Assembly (NCBI RefSeq): GCF_000685075.1
Contig: NZ_BAYD01000052.1
Span: forward strand, 1-64,000
Source of the DNA: Paraburkholderia oxyphila NBRC 105797
GTDB taxonomy: Bacteria; Pseudomonadota; Gammaproteobacteria; Burkholderiales; Burkholderiaceae
Reading direction: 5' to 3'
Length of the DNA stretch: 64,000 bases
In this document: in pieces, positions 1 to 8,654 of the stretch
How the letters are laid out: each line of letters opens with the position of its first letter
Position numbering within the stretch: the stretch's first letter is position 1
Notes under the pieces: model-generated
Told to the model about the DNA's origin: nothing
The model's database searches: none
The model's input: only the letters and a program-made list of their open reading frames with translations
Made by a program: the position numbers and the translations under genes

Positions 1-730
1 TGCAACCACCACCAATGGCGACGGCTTCGGGGTCGGCTGGTATCAGCATCCGCACGACATTCCGTATCGCTATCGCAGCGTGCAGCCGGCCTGGAACGAC
101 CGCAATCTGCGCGAGCTCGCGCGGGCCGTGCATGCGCCGATGTTCATCGCGCATGTGCGCGCCGCCACCCACACGCCCGTGCAGGAAACCAACTGCCACC
201 CGTTCCGGCACCGGCGCTGGATGTTCGCGCACAACGGGATGATCCAGAGCTTCCCCCTCGTGCGGCGCGAGTTGCTGGTGGCCGTCGAGCCCGGGCGCTT
301 CAGCGCGATCGAAGGCTCGACCGACTCCGAAGCGATGTTCTACCTGGCGCTGACCTTCGGACTCGAAGTCGATCCCGTGCCCGCGCTCGAGCGCATGGTC
401 GGCTTCGTGGAGGCCACCGCGAAAAAGCATGGCATCGAGCCGGCGCTCAACATGACCGTCTGTGCAAGCGACGGCGAGCAGCTCGTGGCCGTGCGCTACT
501 CCAGCGAGCGCAAGTCGCGCTCGCTCTTTCACAGCACCTCGTTCAAGCATCTGCACGAACTCTATCCCGACGATCCGCGCATCGAGGCCGTGGGCGAGGA
601 CGCCTATCTGATCGTTTCCGAGCCGCTCGTGGATTTGCCCGACGTGTGGGCCGAGGTGCCCGAGTCCACGGCGATCGTGGTGCGCGGCGCGCAAATCGAC
701 TATCGCGACTTCGTGCCGGTGGCGCCGTAG
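1..730 (+). CDS. Class II glutamine amidotransferase, YafJ-like (5' end outside window)
   Basis: The frame is open from base 2, so the N-terminus, including the expected catalytic Cys-2, lies before the window. The 242 visible residues begin with the DGFGVGWY segment and continue with FIAHVRAATHTPVQ and FAHNGMI, which are the glutamine-binding signatures of N-terminal-nucleophile (class II) amidotransferases. STDSEAMFYL further on also fits. Stand-alone proteins of this kind (YafJ/EgtC-like) hydrolyse glutamine or a gamma-glutamyl amide in the cytoplasm; the true substrate cannot be told from sequence. A GC-rich hairpin follows the stop codon. The next gene is convergent, so no operon partner is visible downstream. 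Confidence 0.88.
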   Translation, partial: ATTTNGDGFGVGWYQHPHDIPYRYRSVQPAWNDRNLRELARAVHAPMFIAHVRAATHTPVQETNCHPFRHRRWMFAHNGMIQSFPLVRRELLVAVEPGRFSAIEGSTDSEAMFYLALTFGLEVDPVPALERMVGFVEATAKKHGIEPALNMTVCASDGEQLVAVRYSSERKSRSLFHSTSFKHLHELYPDDPRIEAVGEDAYLIVSEPLVDLPDVWAEVPESTAIVVRGAQIDYRDFVPVAP

Positions 731-750
731 CGCGTATACGACCAGGCCCG

Positions 751-781
751 CGCGAGGCGCACCAGGCTGGGGCGCCTCGCG
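751..781. terminator. GC-rich hairpin between convergent genes
   Basis: A 10-bp perfect inverted repeat (CGCGAGGCGC at 751-760, GCGCCTCGCG at 772-781) with an 11-nt loop lies 20 bases after the amidotransferase stop and 33 bases from the end of the convergent glycosyltransferase. There is no T-run on either side, so intrinsic termination is only an inference from position and stem strength. Confidence 0.4.
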
Positions 782-814
782 TCGTATCCGCTACAGGTTG
801 TGCTGCTGGCAAGC

Positions 815-1828
815 CTACCAGGCGCGTTGACCCGATTGATCGTACTTCTCTGCCATGGCGGGAATGCCGGCGCGCACCTGGCGCTCGGCGCGCCGCACCT
901 GGCGCGTGAGCAGCACGACGTGCGCGGGCGCGACGCGGCGGCGGCGCAGCGTCCAGAAGGCGCCGCGCATCAGCGCAAAGCTGGCCGGGCCGAGCGAGCG
1001 CTGGCGCGCGAACACCACGAGCGCGCGGCCCGTGGCAGCCAGTGCGTCGCGCACCGGCAGACGCATCCACGCCACCCATGCCGAATTGCGCGCGAGCGTG
1101 CAATGCTGCGCGCGCGTGAACCAGCGGCATAGCGGCTCGCGATGCGCGAGCGCCGCCTCGCAATAGACGATCTTATGGCCCGCGCTCAGCGCGTCGAGCG
1201 CGGCCAGCTCCTCCGCGCCGCCATGCGAGAGCCGTTCTTCGTAGCCGCCGAGCGCGCGCAACACGCTCGTGCGCAACACGCAGGCGCCCGCCATGTAGCC
1301 AGCGAGCGATGGGCCGGGCAAGCCGTCGCTGCCGGGCGAGGTGGCGTTGAGCATGAGGCAGGCCGGATGGATCTCGCGCTCGTCGTTGCCGACCACGCGC
1401 GCATTGAGCACGGCGACGTTCGGATGGTCGTCGAGCAGTTGCGCCGCATGCGCGAGCGCGCCGGGCGCGAACCAGGTGCTGTCGTCGCAGCACGCGACAT
1501 AGTCGGTGGGCGCGAGCGCGAAAGCGCGGTTGAAGCCCGCCATCCCATGGTCGCCGAGACTCTGGACGATGCGCACTTGCGGAAACAACGAGGCGAGCAG
1601 GCTCACGGTGGAGTCGCTGGAGCCGTTGTCGGCCACGATCACCGCCGGACGCTCGGGCAGGGCGGTGAGCCGCGCCACAGTATCGACGACTTGGCGCACG
1701 TGGTTGCGCGTGAGCACGACCACGGTCACGCGCGGACCGGGCCGGGCACCGGGTTCAGAGCCGGTGCCGGCTCCGGAGGCGGGCCTGGGACCGGGTTCGG
1801 AGCCAGGGGTGGGAGGAGAGGCGTTCAT
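815..1828 (-). CDS. Family 2 glycosyltransferase
   Basis: The 337-aa product has the GT-A fold start VTVVVLTRNHVRQVVDTV (about residues 34-51), then VIVADNGSSDST, typical of GT2 nucleotide-sugar binding, and a CCDD acidic motif near residues 113-116 in the place of the DXD metal site. GGYEERLSHGGAEE fits the usual GGFDE..F..EE acceptor region. No membrane anchor is seen. The first 33 residues are low complexity (repeated GSEPG/ARPGP) with no good ribosome site before the ATG, so translation may begin later. It probably adds a sugar to a surface polysaccharide or lipid; donor and acceptor are unknown. It stands alone between a convergent amidotransferase and the trehalase gene. Confidence 0.85.
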   Translation of the reverse strand: MNASPPTPGSEPGPRPASGAGTGSEPGARPGPRVTVVVLTRNHVRQVVDTVARLTALPERPAVIVADNGSSDSTVSLLASLFPQVRIVQSLGDHGMAGFNRAFALAPTDYVACCDDSTWFAPGALAHAAQLLDDHPNVAVLNARVVGNDEREIHPACLMLNATSPGSDGLPGPSLAGYMAGACVLRTSVLRALGGYEERLSHGGAEELAALDALSAGHKIVYCEAALAHREPLCRWFTRAQHCTLARNSAWVAWMRLPVRDALAATGRALVVFARQRSLGPASFALMRGAFWTLRRRRVAPAHVVLLTRQVRRAERQVRAGIPAMAEKYDQSGQRAW

Positions 1829-1931
1829 GGCGTTTCGGGCGGCGGTGAGCCGGCGGCCAGAGTGCAGATTGATCTGCGGACATGTGTTTCAGCATACGCC
1901 GATGCCGCCCGCTGTGCACACGCACAGCAAA

Positions 1932-1960
1932 CCCGCAGCGCCGCTACGCTGCGCTGCGGG
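1932..1960 (-). terminator. Possible terminator after trehalase gene
   Basis: A 9-bp perfect inverted repeat (CCCGCAGCG at 1932-1940, CGCTGCGGG at 1952-1960) with an 11-nt loop lies about 100 bases past the trehalase stop on the minus strand. It lacks a U-tract, so the call rests only on stem strength and position. Confidence 0.3.
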
Positions 1961-2056
1961 ATGACGTTGCTGCAACGCGCTCATGCACGGCGTGCCACGG
2001 ATCGCGGCACATGGCCGTAACAGCCCCGCCATATTTCAGCACGGTTGCAGCGCGCG

Positions 2057-3928
2057 TCAGCGTGCGGGCGCGACCGCTTTCCCGGTGTTCGTCGCGCGAG
2101 TGGCCATGGCGCTATCGGTGTGCGGATACATCGCGAGCAGCACGCGCAGCACGCCGTTGGTCCAGCCGAAACCGTCCTGCAGCGGATATTCGCCGCCGCC
2201 CGCCGACGCGCCCCTGGCCGCCGCCGCGCTGATGTCGTATTTCTCGACGAGCTTGTGCGTCTGCCGGTAGTAGACCAGGTTGGTGGCGATCCAGCGCGTG
2301 GCAATGCTCTGCGCGAGTGCATTTTCACCATAGCGGCGCAGGCCCATGACCGCGAGGTACTGAAGAGGCGCCCAGCCGTTGTGCTCATCCCACTGCTGGC
2401 CGCTCGCCACCTGGGTGGTGGCGAGGCCGCCCGGGCGCAGCAGGCCCGCGCGCACGGTGCCGGCCACCTGATGTGCCTGCGCGCGCGTGGCGATGCCGGC
2501 GTAAAGCGGATAGAGCGTCGCCGCCGTGAGCCGGTGCGTGAGCGTGTGTTGCACGAAGTTGTAGTCGCTGAAGGCGTGCAGTTGCGGGTCCCATAGCACG
2601 CGGTCGATGGCGGCGGCGCGTTGCTGGGCGCGCTGGCTCATGCGCTGCGCTTCGGCCGCGTTGCCCGCTAATCCATAGGCTTTTGCCAGCGTGCGCTCGA
2701 GGTCGACGAGCAACGCGTTGAGGTCGACGGGCACGAGCGATGTGATCTCGATGCTCGCGAGCGAGTGCGGGTCGGCGAGCCAGCGCGAGCTGAAATCCCA
2801 GCCCGTTTCGCCGCCCGCGCGCAGATTGCGCCACAGATCGGCTGCGGCGCGCTGTGGCGCGCTTTGCGCGGTGAGCACGTCTTCGCGATACGACTCGTCG
2901 CGCGGCGCGTCGCGCGCGTCCCAGTAGCGGTTGAGCAACGTGCCGTCGGCCAGACGCACGACGTGGCGCGCCGCCTCGCCGGGCTTGAGCGTATCCGCGC
3001 CGGCCATCCAGTAGTCGTATTCCTTGCGCAGCTCCGGCAGATAGCGCACGTAGGTGGCGTCGCCGTCGCGCTGCGCGACGAGCGCCACCATCTGCGCGAA
3101 GAACGGCGGTTGGGAGCGGCTCAGGTAGTACGTGCGGTTGCCGTTCGCGATATGGCCGTAGCGGTCGATCAGCGTGGCGAAGTTCTCGAGCTCGTCGCGC
3201 GTGAGCTCGTGGCGGCCGCTCGCTTCGAGACCCAGCATGATGAAGTACGAGTCCCAGTAGTAGATCTCGTTGAAGCGGCCGCCCGGCACGATGTAGGGCT
3301 TCGGCAGCGGCAGCAGCGACGAATAGGGTTGTTGTACGGCGTCGGGATTGCGCCGCAGCACATCCCAGAGCGTGTCGATGTGGCTCACGACGTTCTGGTT
3401 CGGATCGGAAACGTAGCTGTCGGCGGCCTGTTTCGGATCGGAAAAATGCTGGGCGACGAACTGCGAGAGCGCGGCCCGGCGTGCATCGGGGTCGGTGATG
3501 CCGGCATGGTGTGCGCTCCAGAACTCGTAATCGGCGACGATTTTCGCGGGTGCCTCGTTTGGCACCATGTCGGCGAATGTTTTGCTGTCGGGGAAGACCT
3601 GGGCCAGTTCGACGTCGCGATAGAGCTGGCCGTAGAGCTCGGACGGCGGCAGCGGCGCCGCGCTTTGCGCCGTGGTCGATGCCGCGAGCGGTGTGCTCGT
3701 GGCTTGCAAGTCTTGCCTGGTCTGCGCCGCGGCAACGGGCGCGGAGGCCACAGCCTGTGCGCGTGCCGCAAGCGGCGCGCAGGCGAGCGGCAGCGCGATC
3801 AGGAGCGCGGCGGCGCAGTGGACCATCCGCGCATGAGCGAACGGCGCATGCGGCGCCGGATTGGGCATGCAAAGGCGTTTCGAAAGGGCGTTGAGAAGTC
3901 TGACTCGGTGGTGGCTCGAATGAGGCAT
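2057..3928 (-). CDS. treA: Periplasmic trehalase, GH37
   Basis: It hydrolyses alpha,alpha-trehalose to two glucoses in the periplasm. Both family signatures are present: PGGRFNEIYYWDSYF in the first half and QQWDEHNGWAPLQ near the C-terminus (signature 2 normally reads QWDxPxGW; here His-Asn replaces the proline region). A signal peptide, MVHCAAALLIALPLACAPLAARAQA, starts at 3826. The open frame runs upstream to 4129, but that extension is Ser/Thr/Val repeats made by a 15-bp tandem repeat and is unlikely to be translated. I place the start at the ATG at 3928; 3868 or 3826 are also possible. The gene is divergent from pobA with about 400 bases between them. Confidence 0.9.
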   Translation of the reverse strand: MPHSSHHRVRLLNALSKRLCMPNPAPHAPFAHARMVHCAAALLIALPLACAPLAARAQAVASAPVAAAQTRQDLQATSTPLAASTTAQSAAPLPPSELYGQLYRDVELAQVFPDSKTFADMVPNEAPAKIVADYEFWSAHHAGITDPDARRAALSQFVAQHFSDPKQAADSYVSDPNQNVVSHIDTLWDVLRRNPDAVQQPYSSLLPLPKPYIVPGGRFNEIYYWDSYFIMLGLEASGRHELTRDELENFATLIDRYGHIANGNRTYYLSRSQPPFFAQMVALVAQRDGDATYVRYLPELRKEYDYWMAGADTLKPGEAARHVVRLADGTLLNRYWDARDAPRDESYREDVLTAQSAPQRAAADLWRNLRAGGETGWDFSSRWLADPHSLASIEITSLVPVDLNALLVDLERTLAKAYGLAGNAAEAQRMSQRAQQRAAAIDRVLWDPQLHAFSDYNFVQHTLTHRLTAATLYPLYAGIATRAQAHQVAGTVRAGLLRPGGLATTQVASGQQWDEHNGWAPLQYLAVMGLRRYGENALAQSIATRWIATNLVYYRQTHKLVEKYDISAAAARGASAGGGEYPLQDGFGWTNGVLRVLLAMYPHTDSAMATRATNTGKAVAPAR

Positions 3929-4346
3929 CGGCGTGGCTCGCGATTGTTGTTGGAGGGTGAGGGTTTGACGGCGCGCGAATACGGCGTCGGCAAAACTGCT
4001 GTGACGCAGCAATTTCCGTTCCGCAACGGACGTATCCACGCCGGACGTCTCCACGCCGGACGTCTCCACACAGCGCGACTCGTCACCAGACGCCAGTTCG
4101 TTGCGTGCCAACCGAGTTTGCGCTGCCACGCCGCATTGCGCGGTTGAGTTTCCGATCGTAGCCGAATGCGCCGAATTTCTCGCATCGGCACAGCCTGCTG
4201 CCAGCGGCTTTCCGCAACTGCAGCAAACCAGCGTGCGCTCCAGACCTTTATCCCCAATCGAGATAATTCATATTCGCCATATCGCGTTGCGCGATATCGC
4301 TCGAAGCCCCCAAACTTGCGCCAAATCAACACGTATTGGAGACATC
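3929..4346. other. Intergenic region between divergent treA and pobA
   Basis: This 418-bp spacer must carry promoters for both genes. Its only striking feature is a three-unit 15-bp tandem repeat at 4027-4071. No PobR-type regulator gene lies in or beside it. A TTGGAGAC ribosome site precedes pobA. Confidence 0.5.
4027..4071. repeat. 15-bp tandem repeat, three copies
   Basis: Three adjacent 15-mers (4027-4041, 4042-4056, 4057-4071) follow the pattern CGGACGTCTCCACGC. Unit 1 differs at two bases and unit 3 at one. Because the unit is a multiple of three it keeps the minus frame open and produces repeated V-E/D-T-S-G peptides in the upstream extension of the trehalase frame. Confidence 0.85.
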
Positions 4347-5519
4347 ATGCGTACCCAGGTTGGCATCATCGGCGCAGGGCCCGCGGGCCTGCTTCTTTCC
4401 CATCTTCTGCATCTGCGCGGCATCGACTCCGTCGTGCTCGAACGGCGCGGTCGCGACCAGATCGAATCCACGATACGCGCGGGCGTGCTCGAGCAGGGCA
4501 CCATGGACACGCTCGCCGAGGCCGGCGTCGGTGAACGCATGAAAGCCGAAGGCGCGCTGCACCACGGCTTCGAGCTGGCGTTCGAAGGCAAGCGCCGCCG
4601 TATCGATCTCACCGCGCTCACCGGCAAATCGATCACGGTCTACGCGCAGCACGAAGTGCTCAAGGATCTCGTCGCGGCGCGCGTGGCCGCCGACGGCAAG
4701 CTGTTCTTCGACGTCTCGAACACCTCCATTCACGGCATCGAGACCTCGACGCCCTCGATCCGTTTCGAGCACGCGGGCGAGCAGCACGAGCTGCATTGCG
4801 ACTACGTGATCGGCTGCGACGGCTTTCACGGTGTCTCGCGCTCGGCCATTCCGGCGGCATTGCGCCAGGACTACGAGCGCGTGTTCCCGTTCGGCTGGTT
4901 CGGCATCCTCGTGGAAGCGCCGCCTACGTCCGACGAACTGATTTACGCGCGCCACGAACGCGGCTTCGCGCTCATCAGCACGCGCTCACCGGACGTCCAG
5001 CGCATGTATTTCCAGTGCGATCCGAACGACGCCGTCGAGAACTGGTCCGACGACCGCATCTGGGCCGAGCTGCACGCGCGCGTCGATTCGGACGAAGGCC
5101 ATCAGGTGGTCGAGGGCAAGATTTTCCAGAAAAACATCGTTCCCATGCGCAGTTTCGTATCGACGACGATGCAGTACGGGCGCCTGTTCCTCGCGGGCGA
5201 TGCGGCGCATATCGTGCCGCCCACGGGCGCGAAGGGCCTCAACCTGGCCGTCGCCGACGTGCGCGTGCTGACCGCGGCGCTGGTGGCGTTCTATAAGGAG
5301 AGCCGCACCGATCTGCTCGATGCGTACAGCGAAACCGCGCTGCGCCGCATCTGGCGCGCCGAGCACTTCTCGTACTGGATGACGCGCATGATGCACCGCC
5401 TCGACGATGCCTCGCCGTTCGAGCAGCGCTTGCAGGTTGCGGAGCTGGAGCACGTCACCACCTCGCGCGCGGCGGCGACCGCGATGGCCGAGAACTACGT
5501 GGGCGTGGTGGCGGTTTAA
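4347..5519 (+). CDS. pobA: 4-Hydroxybenzoate 3-monooxygenase
   Basis: This 390-aa flavoprotein converts 4-hydroxybenzoate to protocatechuate with NADPH and O2, feeding the beta-ketoadipate pathway. Visible features are the FAD Rossmann motif GAGPAG (residues 9-14), the STIRAGVLEQ stretch with Arg44 that binds FAD, the CDG motif at 157-159, Tyr200 in ELIYARHERG matching the substrate-binding Tyr201 of the Pseudomonas enzyme, and GDAAHIVPPTGAKGLN at 284-299. Length matches the family (about 390). The ATG at 4347 is preceded by TTGGAGAC; the frame continues upstream without family similarity. It ends in a strong intrinsic terminator. The usual activator gene pobR is not adjacent. Confidence 0.96.
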   Translation: MRTQVGIIGAGPAGLLLSHLLHLRGIDSVVLERRGRDQIESTIRAGVLEQGTMDTLAEAGVGERMKAEGALHHGFELAFEGKRRRIDLTALTGKSITVYAQHEVLKDLVAARVAADGKLFFDVSNTSIHGIETSTPSIRFEHAGEQHELHCDYVIGCDGFHGVSRSAIPAALRQDYERVFPFGWFGILVEAPPTSDELIYARHERGFALISTRSPDVQRMYFQCDPNDAVENWSDDRIWAELHARVDSDEGHQVVEGKIFQKNIVPMRSFVSTTMQYGRLFLAGDAAHIVPPTGAKGLNLAVADVRVLTAALVAFYKESRTDLLDAYSETALRRIWRAEHFSYWMTRMMHRLDDASPFEQRLQVAELEHVTTSRAAATAMAENYVGVVAV

Positions 5520-5557
5520 GCATCGCTTCATACGGCGGCATGGGCCGCAAAGCACAA

Positions 5558-5594
5558 GGGGCGCCCGGTTCACTCAACCGGGCGCCCCTTTTTT
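5558..5594 (+). terminator. Rho-independent terminator after pobA
   Basis: A perfect 13-bp stem (5558-5570 with 5576-5588) closes a CACTC loop and is followed directly by six T residues. It lies 38 bases after the pobA stop and is read in the plus direction. It also separates pobA from the convergent DASS transporter. Confidence 0.92.
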
Positions 5595-5666
5595 GCCTGC
5601 GCCGCGCGTTTTCAGCGCGCCGTGCGCGACGCAACCTCGAACGGCGCAGCGTGATCCGCAAACGCT

Positions 5667-7163
5667 TCAGATCCAGCCGAGCCAGTGCCACCACGTGGCG
5701 GCGAACAGCAGCATCAGCAGATAGCCCAGCACAGTCACTGCGATGCCCACGCGCGCGAACTGCTTCGCGGTGAAGGTCTCGGTGGCGAGACACACCATGT
5801 TCTGCGGCGCGTTGATCGGCAGGATGAAGCCGAAGCTCACGGTGTAGCCGAGCAGCATGGCCACGCCGAGCCGGTTGAAATCGCCCGACATCGACTGCAG
5901 CACCGCGATGAGAATCGGCAGCATGGCCGAGGTGAGCGCTGTCGCACTCGCAAAGCCGAGGTGGATCACCACGAGAAATGCGGCGAGGATCGCGAAGGCC
6001 ATGAACGGCCCGGCGGTGTCGAGGCCCGTGTGATGCGCGACGAGGTCGCCGAGCCACTGGCCTGCCTTCGTGGTGAGCAGCGCGGTGCCGAGGCTGATGC
6101 CCACGCCAAATACGATCACCGTGCCCCAGGGAATGCGGCTTTGCACCGTTTTCCAGTCCATCACGCCGAAGCGCGGCAACAACAGCAGCACGAGGCCCAC
6201 GTAGGTGACCGAGGTGGTGTCGAACGAATGCAGCTTGCCTTCGGTAGCCCAGAAGCACAGCAGGCCGATGGAGACGCCCAGCAGGCGTTTTTGCGGGCCC
6301 GTCATGGGGCCGAGCTCGCGCAGCGACGCTTCGACGGCCTCCTTGCCGCCCGCGATGGCATCGGTTTCGGGCGGCAGCATTTTCAGCACGAGCACGAGCA
6401 GAATGGCCGACATGACGATCGCCCAGGGCGCGCCCGCGATCAGCCAGTCGAGCCAGGTCACGCGCGCGCCGAGCATCTTGTCCATGAAGCCCACGGTGAG
6501 CAGGTTTTGCGCGGCGGCCGTCTGAATGCCGACGTTCCAGATGCTGGTGGCCTGGGCCACCACGATCATGATGCCCGCCGCGATGTTCGAGCGCTTGTCC
6601 ACGCCGAATGCGGAAATCACGCCGACCATGATCGGCACCACGCAGGCGCTGCGCGCCGTGGCGCTCGGCACGACGAGCGAGAGCACGATGGTCACGGCGA
6701 TCGCGCCGATCAGGATGCGCCGCGTGGTGGTGCCGATGAGCGAGAGCGTGACGAGCGCGATGCGCTTGTCGAGCCCGGTGACGGTCATGGCCGCCGAAAT
6801 GAAGAGCGCGCCCGCGACGAGCGCGAGTGCGGAGTTCGAAAAGCCCGCGAGCGCCATGCTGATGGCTTTCGAGGTGCCGTAGAGCTGCGAGGGATCGTCG
6901 AGGGTGGGCGCGGTGCCCACCAGAAATGCCATCAGCGAGGTGATGATGATCGCGCTCGCTTCATAGGAGACGGCTTCGGTGATCCACACCACCACGGCGA
7001 AGGCGAGAATCGCGAGCATGCGCTGACCCGCTACGGGCAGGCTCGCGGGCAATGGAAGCAGCAGCAAGACGACGAGCGCGATGGCGCCCGCGATCAACCC
7101 GATGGGCAGGCCCGGTTTCCTGGGCGCAAGTGCCGTACTCGCATCCGGTTTCGCTGCGTTCAT
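5667..7163 (-). CDS. DASS-family (SLC13) sodium/anion symporter
   Basis: The 498-aa inner-membrane protein has about a dozen hydrophobic segments and two similar halves. Its N-terminal half contains WITEAVSYEASAIIITSLMAFLVG and ends with the SATARSACVVPIM region. Its C-terminal half contains SATALTSAMLPILIAV and FILPINAPQNMVCLATE. These are the paired substrate and sodium-binding hairpins of the divalent anion:sodium symporter family (CitT, TtdT, SdcS). Likely substrates are C4-dicarboxylates, citrate, tartrate or another small anion; sequence alone does not decide. It is convergent with pobA across a terminator and has no obvious enzyme partner, so its link to aromatic metabolism is unproven. 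Confidence 0.88.
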   Translation of the reverse strand: MNAAKPDASTALAPRKPGLPIGLIAGAIALVVLLLLPLPASLPVAGQRMLAILAFAVVVWITEAVSYEASAIIITSLMAFLVGTAPTLDDPSQLYGTSKAISMALAGFSNSALALVAGALFISAAMTVTGLDKRIALVTLSLIGTTTRRILIGAIAVTIVLSLVVPSATARSACVVPIMVGVISAFGVDKRSNIAAGIMIVVAQATSIWNVGIQTAAAQNLLTVGFMDKMLGARVTWLDWLIAGAPWAIVMSAILLVLVLKMLPPETDAIAGGKEAVEASLRELGPMTGPQKRLLGVSIGLLCFWATEGKLHSFDTTSVTYVGLVLLLLPRFGVMDWKTVQSRIPWGTVIVFGVGISLGTALLTTKAGQWLGDLVAHHTGLDTAGPFMAFAILAAFLVVIHLGFASATALTSAMLPILIAVLQSMSGDFNRLGVAMLLGYTVSFGFILPINAPQNMVCLATETFTAKQFARVGIAVTVLGYLLMLLFAATWWHWLGWI

Positions 7164-7310
7164 GACGTGGACTCCATCTCAGCCAGGGACGCGGCATCGT
7201 CCCATATCGCGCATGCGCGTGCATTGAAGGTGTGCTGAAAGGTGCGCGGGAAAAACAGCAGGCGCGAGAGGAACGAGTGCGGGGGGCGAGAGGAAGGGCA
7301 GCCGATGGAG

Positions 7311-7331
7311 GGGCCGGCAAAGCGCCGGCCC
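7311..7331. repeat. Inverted repeat near DUF4148 gene end
   Basis: GGGCCGGC (7311-7318) and GCCGGCCC (7324-7331) form an 8-bp stem with a 5-nt loop, 36 bases past the minus-strand DUF4148 gene. There is no U-tract; a transcription end is possible but not shown. Confidence 0.4.
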
Positions 7332-7366
7332 ATGCATGCCCGAAAAAAGCAGCGTCAGGAAGCGGC

Positions 7367-7702
7367 TTACTGGCTCGCGCCCGCCGCGCCCGCCGCTTTC
7401 TTCTCCGCGTTCTGGAGATTCTGCGGATAGTTCGGGTCGTTGTTTGCGGGCTTGTAGCCAGCTTCCTCCAGTTTTTTCAGTTCAGCGTTGTTCTTCGCGC
7501 GCGCTTCCTTGCGTTCGGCTTTGCGCTGCGCGCGTGCCTGTTTGCGCTTTTCGGCCTTGGTGAGGGAAGCCGGCGCGGCGCTTTGCGCAGTGGCTGCGGG
7601 CGCACTGGCGTCCTGGGCGAAGGCGGGTGCCGTGACGCCAATGAGGAATGCGGCGGTGGCCGCGGCGAGAGTCAGTTTGCTGATGGTGGACTGCATGAAC
7701 AC
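7367..7702 (-). CDS. DUF4148-like secreted small protein
   Basis: The 111-aa product begins with a clear signal peptide (STISKLTLAAATAAFLIG, cleavage expected after AFA-Q). A charged, probably helical segment rich in Lys, Arg, Glu and Ala follows, then LEEAGYKPANNDPNYPQNLQ and NAEKKA. The pattern [leu-glu-x-x-gly-tyr ... asp-pro-x-tyr-pro-x-x-leu-gln-x-ala-glu] is the DUF4148 signature, common in Burkholderiales as short exported proteins of unknown role. Translation may start at 7702 (MFMQ) or at the second Met, 7696. It is transcribed alone between the DASS transporter and the DJ-1 gene. Confidence 0.75.
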   Translation of the reverse strand: MFMQSTISKLTLAAATAAFLIGVTAPAFAQDASAPAATAQSAAPASLTKAEKRKQARAQRKAERKEARAKNNAELKKLEEAGYKPANNDPNYPQNLQNAEKKAAGAAGASQ

Positions 7703-7961
7703 CCCTCTTGGTTGATTTTTACCGCTGGTTTCAGGGTTTGTGATGCACGGATTGCGAGAAGCAGCGCGCCAGATGGCGTGCCGTTACTGGGAACGCCAGA
7801 TCGAACGGTTGCCCCGCAGTCAATGTATACGATCCTTGCAATCGAGGGTAGCAAGTGTGGACCCTGGCTCACGCTGCGCGACAGCCGAAGGTGCCGATGC
7901 ACGGCACGGCGATGGCGGCGCCGTGCCGCGATGCGGCCCGGTCAATCGCGAGCAGGTGCAA

Positions 7962-8654
7962 TCACGCGCATGTGTCCCGGCGCTGCGCGACCACGCGCTC
8001 GACAATGCGCGTACGTTGCGCGAGCGTTGCCGCGTTTTGCGCGCGCACCTGCTCCACCACGGCGTGCGGTGCGCTTTCGGGGCGGCCCGCATCGAATGGT
8101 GGCGCCGGTGCATATTCGAGTTCGAGCTGGAGCGCTTGCGCGGCTTCTACGCCGATCAGCTCCGCCGCGAGCGTGAGCGCGAAGTCGATGCCAGCCGTGA
8201 TGCCGCCGCCCGTGATGAGGTTGCCGTCGCGCACCACGCGCTCGTTCACGGCGATCGCGCCGAACGGTTCGAGCAGCGTGTGAAAGGCCCAATGCGTCGT
8301 GGCGCGGCGTCCACGCAGGAGACCCGCGGCGCCGAGTACGAGCGAGCCGGTGCAGACGGACGTGACGTAACGCGCGTCGCGTGCCTGGCGGCGCAGGAAG
8401 TCGAGCGTGGTGTCGTCTTCGAGCAGCGCGGCCACGCCGGCGCCACCCGGTACGCAGATCACGTCGAGTGGCGGACAGTCGTCGAAGACGGTGTCGGGCG
8501 TGAGCAGCATGCCGGTCGCCGACATGACGCGCTCGCGTGTCTTCCAGACGAGCCGCACCTGCGTGTCCGGCATCGCGGCGAGCACGTCGTAGGGCCCGCA
8601 GAGGTCGAGCGGCTGCACGTTGGGGAAAAGCAGAAATCCGATCTTGAACGCCAT
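7962..8654 (-). CDS. DJ-1/PfpI family protein, isonitrile-hydratase-like
   Basis: The 230-aa protein has the glutamine-amidotransferase-like DJ-1 fold. The nucleophile elbow SVCTGSLVLG puts Cys at 101 and Thr at 102, and PLDLCGP puts Asp at 17; these match the Asp17/Cys101/Thr102 set described for Pseudomonas putida isonitrile hydratase (InhA), which converts isonitriles to N-substituted formamides. LRGRRATTHWAF and GGGITAGIDFALTLA also fit. It lacks the C-terminal AraC domain that many relatives carry. A second, diverged copy of the family lies at 40.2-40.9 kb. It is divergent from the HU gene, sharing a 439-bp upstream region. Isonitrile hydratase activity is inferred. Confidence 0.82.
   Translation of the reverse strand: MAFKIGFLLFPNVQPLDLCGPYDVLAAMPDTQVRLVWKTRERVMSATGMLLTPDTVFDDCPPLDVICVPGGAGVAALLEDDTTLDFLRRQARDARYVTSVCTGSLVLGAAGLLRGRRATTHWAFHTLLEPFGAIAVNERVVRDGNLITGGGITAGIDFALTLAAELIGVEAAQALQLELEYAPAPPFDAGRPESAPHAVVEQVRAQNAATLAQRTRIVERVVAQRRDTCA

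Noticed and set aside
5685..7238. A 517-codon plus-strand frame opposite the DASS transporter
   Set aside because: Composition is His/Arg/Gly/Glu-rich with no domain, and the opposite strand encodes a clear 12-helix transporter.
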